Shown one piece after another: positions 63,174 through 64,000 of a DNA stretch of 64,000 bases. The position numbers were made by a program, and so were the translations under genes. Within the stretch, counting starts at the first letter, position 1, and every line of letters starts with the position of its first letter. Source of the DNA: Acidimangrovimonas sediminis (GTDB lineage Bacteria; Pseudomonadota; Alphaproteobacteria; Rhodobacterales; Rhodobacteraceae); NCBI RefSeq assembly GCF_002871005.1, contig NZ_PHSN01000012.1:225460-289459 (forward strand), written 5' to 3'. The notes under the pieces are model-generated. The model was not told the origin of the DNA. It did no database searches and saw nothing but the letters and a program-made list of their open reading frames with translations.

Positions 63174-63226
63174 TGCGCCCATCTGGGGCAGGCAGGCGAC
63201 GGATGTCAAGCGAAGGAGACGGCCGG

Positions 63227-63856
63227 ATGAGCGGGAAAGATGCGCAGCGGGAACGCACCGACGAACAGCACAGCGCGAAGATGGCGAAGAAAAAGGCCGC
63301 GCGCGACAAGATCATGGCGGGCAAGACCGGCGAGAAGGGGCTTGTGATCGTCCACACCGGGCCAGGAAAGGGCAAGTCGTCTTCGGGTTTCGGCATGATC
63401 CTGCGCTGCGTGGCCCATGGCATGCCCTGCGCTGTGGTGCAGTTCATCAAGGGCGCCTGGGACACCGGGGAACGCCGCCTTCTGACCGGGAATTTCGGCG
63501 ACCTGTGCCAGTTTCACGCCATGGGCGAGGGCTTTACCTGGGAAACCCAGGACCGGGCGCGCGACATCGCGGCGGCGCAGGCGGGTTGGAAGAAGGCGAA
63601 GGAGCTGATCCGCGATCCGGAGATTCGCATGGTCCTTCTGGACGAGATCAACATCGCGTTGCGCTACGAGTATCTGGATATCGACGAAGTGGTGGCCTTC
63701 CTGACCACGGAAAAGCCCGAGATGACGCATGTGGTGCTGACCGGGCGCAACGCCCATGAGAAGCTGATGGAGGCGGCGGATCTGGTGACCGAGATGACCC
63801 TGGTCAAGCATCCGTTCCGGTCGGGCATCAAGGCGCAGCCGGGGGTGGAGTTCTGA
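63227..63856 (+). CDS. cobO: Corrinoid adenosyltransferase (CobA/CobO/BtuR family)
   Basis: 209-residue ATP:cob(I)yrinic acid a,c-diamide adenosyltransferase. P-loop [14 protein letters not shown] (about 43-56), [14 protein letters not shown] (about 72-85), [20 protein letters not shown] (about 139-158) and [21 protein letters not shown] are all typical. Lysine-rich leader. AAGGAGA eight bases before the ATG at 63227. Divergent from the cob operon riboswitch and not itself preceded by one; cobQ starts on its last base. Confidence 0.96.
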   Translation: MSGKDAQRERTDEQHSAKMAKKKAARDKIMAGKTGEKGLVIVHTGPGKGKSSSGFGMILRCVAHGMPCAVVQFIKGAWDTGERRLLTGNFGDLCQFHAMGEGFTWETQDRARDIAAAQAGWKKAKELIRDPEIRMVLLDEINIALRYEYLDIDEVVAFLTTEKPEMTHVVLTGRNAHEKLMEAADLVTEMTLVKHPFRSGIKAQPGVEF

Positions 63857-64000
63857 TGCCCGCCCTGATGATCCAGGGCTGCGGGTCGAACGTCGGCAAG
63901 TCGATGCTGGTGGCGGGGCTGTGCCGGGCCGCCCGGGCGCGGGGGCTGCGCGTGGCGCCGTTCAAGCCGCAGAACATGTCGAACAACGCGGCCGTCACCG
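63856..64000 (+). CDS. cobQ: Cobyric acid synthase, N-terminal fragment (cut by the window edge)
   Basis: Only the first 48 codons are visible: a start shared with the cobO stop (TGATG), then [20 protein letters not shown] with the P-loop and [15 protein letters not shown], both hallmarks of CobQ/CbiP, which amidates the remaining carboxylates of adenosylcobyrinate diamide. The rest lies beyond the right edge. Confidence 0.93.
   Translation, partial: MPALMIQGCGSNVGKSMLVAGLCRAARARGLRVAPFKPQNMSNNAAVT

Overview
The window is GC-rich alphaproteobacterial DNA, most likely from the Rhodobacterales. The reasons are the aerobic (late cobalt insertion) cobalamin genes, the rhizobial/rhodobacterial-type rhamnose locus, very high GC at third codon positions, and tightly packed operons joined by ATGA start/stop overlaps. 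I saw no tRNA, rRNA, transposase, phage gene or CRISPR array, so it reads as a stable metabolic region. Genus, and whether this is chromosome or chromid, cannot be decided from the sequence.

Left part (1-14.7 kb): a peptide-type ABC transporter (permease and binding protein; the operon runs off the left edge) with an RpiR-family regulator and a matching pair of operator-like palindromes; a TauE/SafE exporter divergent from a LysR regulator; an HTH protein of unknown role with a small downstream ORF; a MacB-like efflux set (ATPase, FtsX-type permease, HlyD-type fusion protein); and a two-gene PQQ-dependent dehydrogenase whose membrane anchor is a separate small gene, as in SldBA polyol dehydrogenases.

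Sugar part (14.9-36.7 kb): a complete L-rhamnose locus, rhaRSTPQUK on the minus strand divergent from rhaD-rhaI on the plus strand, with operator-like repeats between them. Next comes a GntR regulator overlapping a cyclase-family hydrolase. Divergent from these is an eight-gene operon: sugar-type ABC importer (binding protein, ATPase, two permeases), an L-idonate/L-gulonate 5-dehydrogenase-like enzyme, UxuA, UxuB and KdgK. Together these would import a sugar acid, oxidise it to D-fructuronate and carry it through D-mannonate to KDPG. L-gulonate is the best substrate guess.

Middle (36.7-45.4 kb): a phosphonate/phosphite-type ABC transporter with two permease domains fused in one chain, a VOC protein divergent from a WYL regulator, a ModE-type HTH regulator followed by modABC with a palindrome over the probable -10 box, and a two-gene unit encoding a BLUF-fold protein that lacks the photochemical tyrosine plus an unknown 88-residue partner.

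Right part (45.7-64 kb): cobalamin. One B12 riboswitch (plus strand) precedes a BtuFCD-like importer. A second (minus strand) precedes a 13-gene biosynthetic run: DUF1636, cobW, cobN, cobG, cobH, cobI, cobJ, cobL, cobE, cobM, cobB, cobA, cobF. cobK is inserted on the opposite strand between cobJ and cobL. cobO and the start of cobQ diverge from the second riboswitch and run off the right edge. Every corrin-ring enzyme from uroporphyrinogen III to cobyrinate diamide is present; the chelatase subunits CobS/CobT are not in view.
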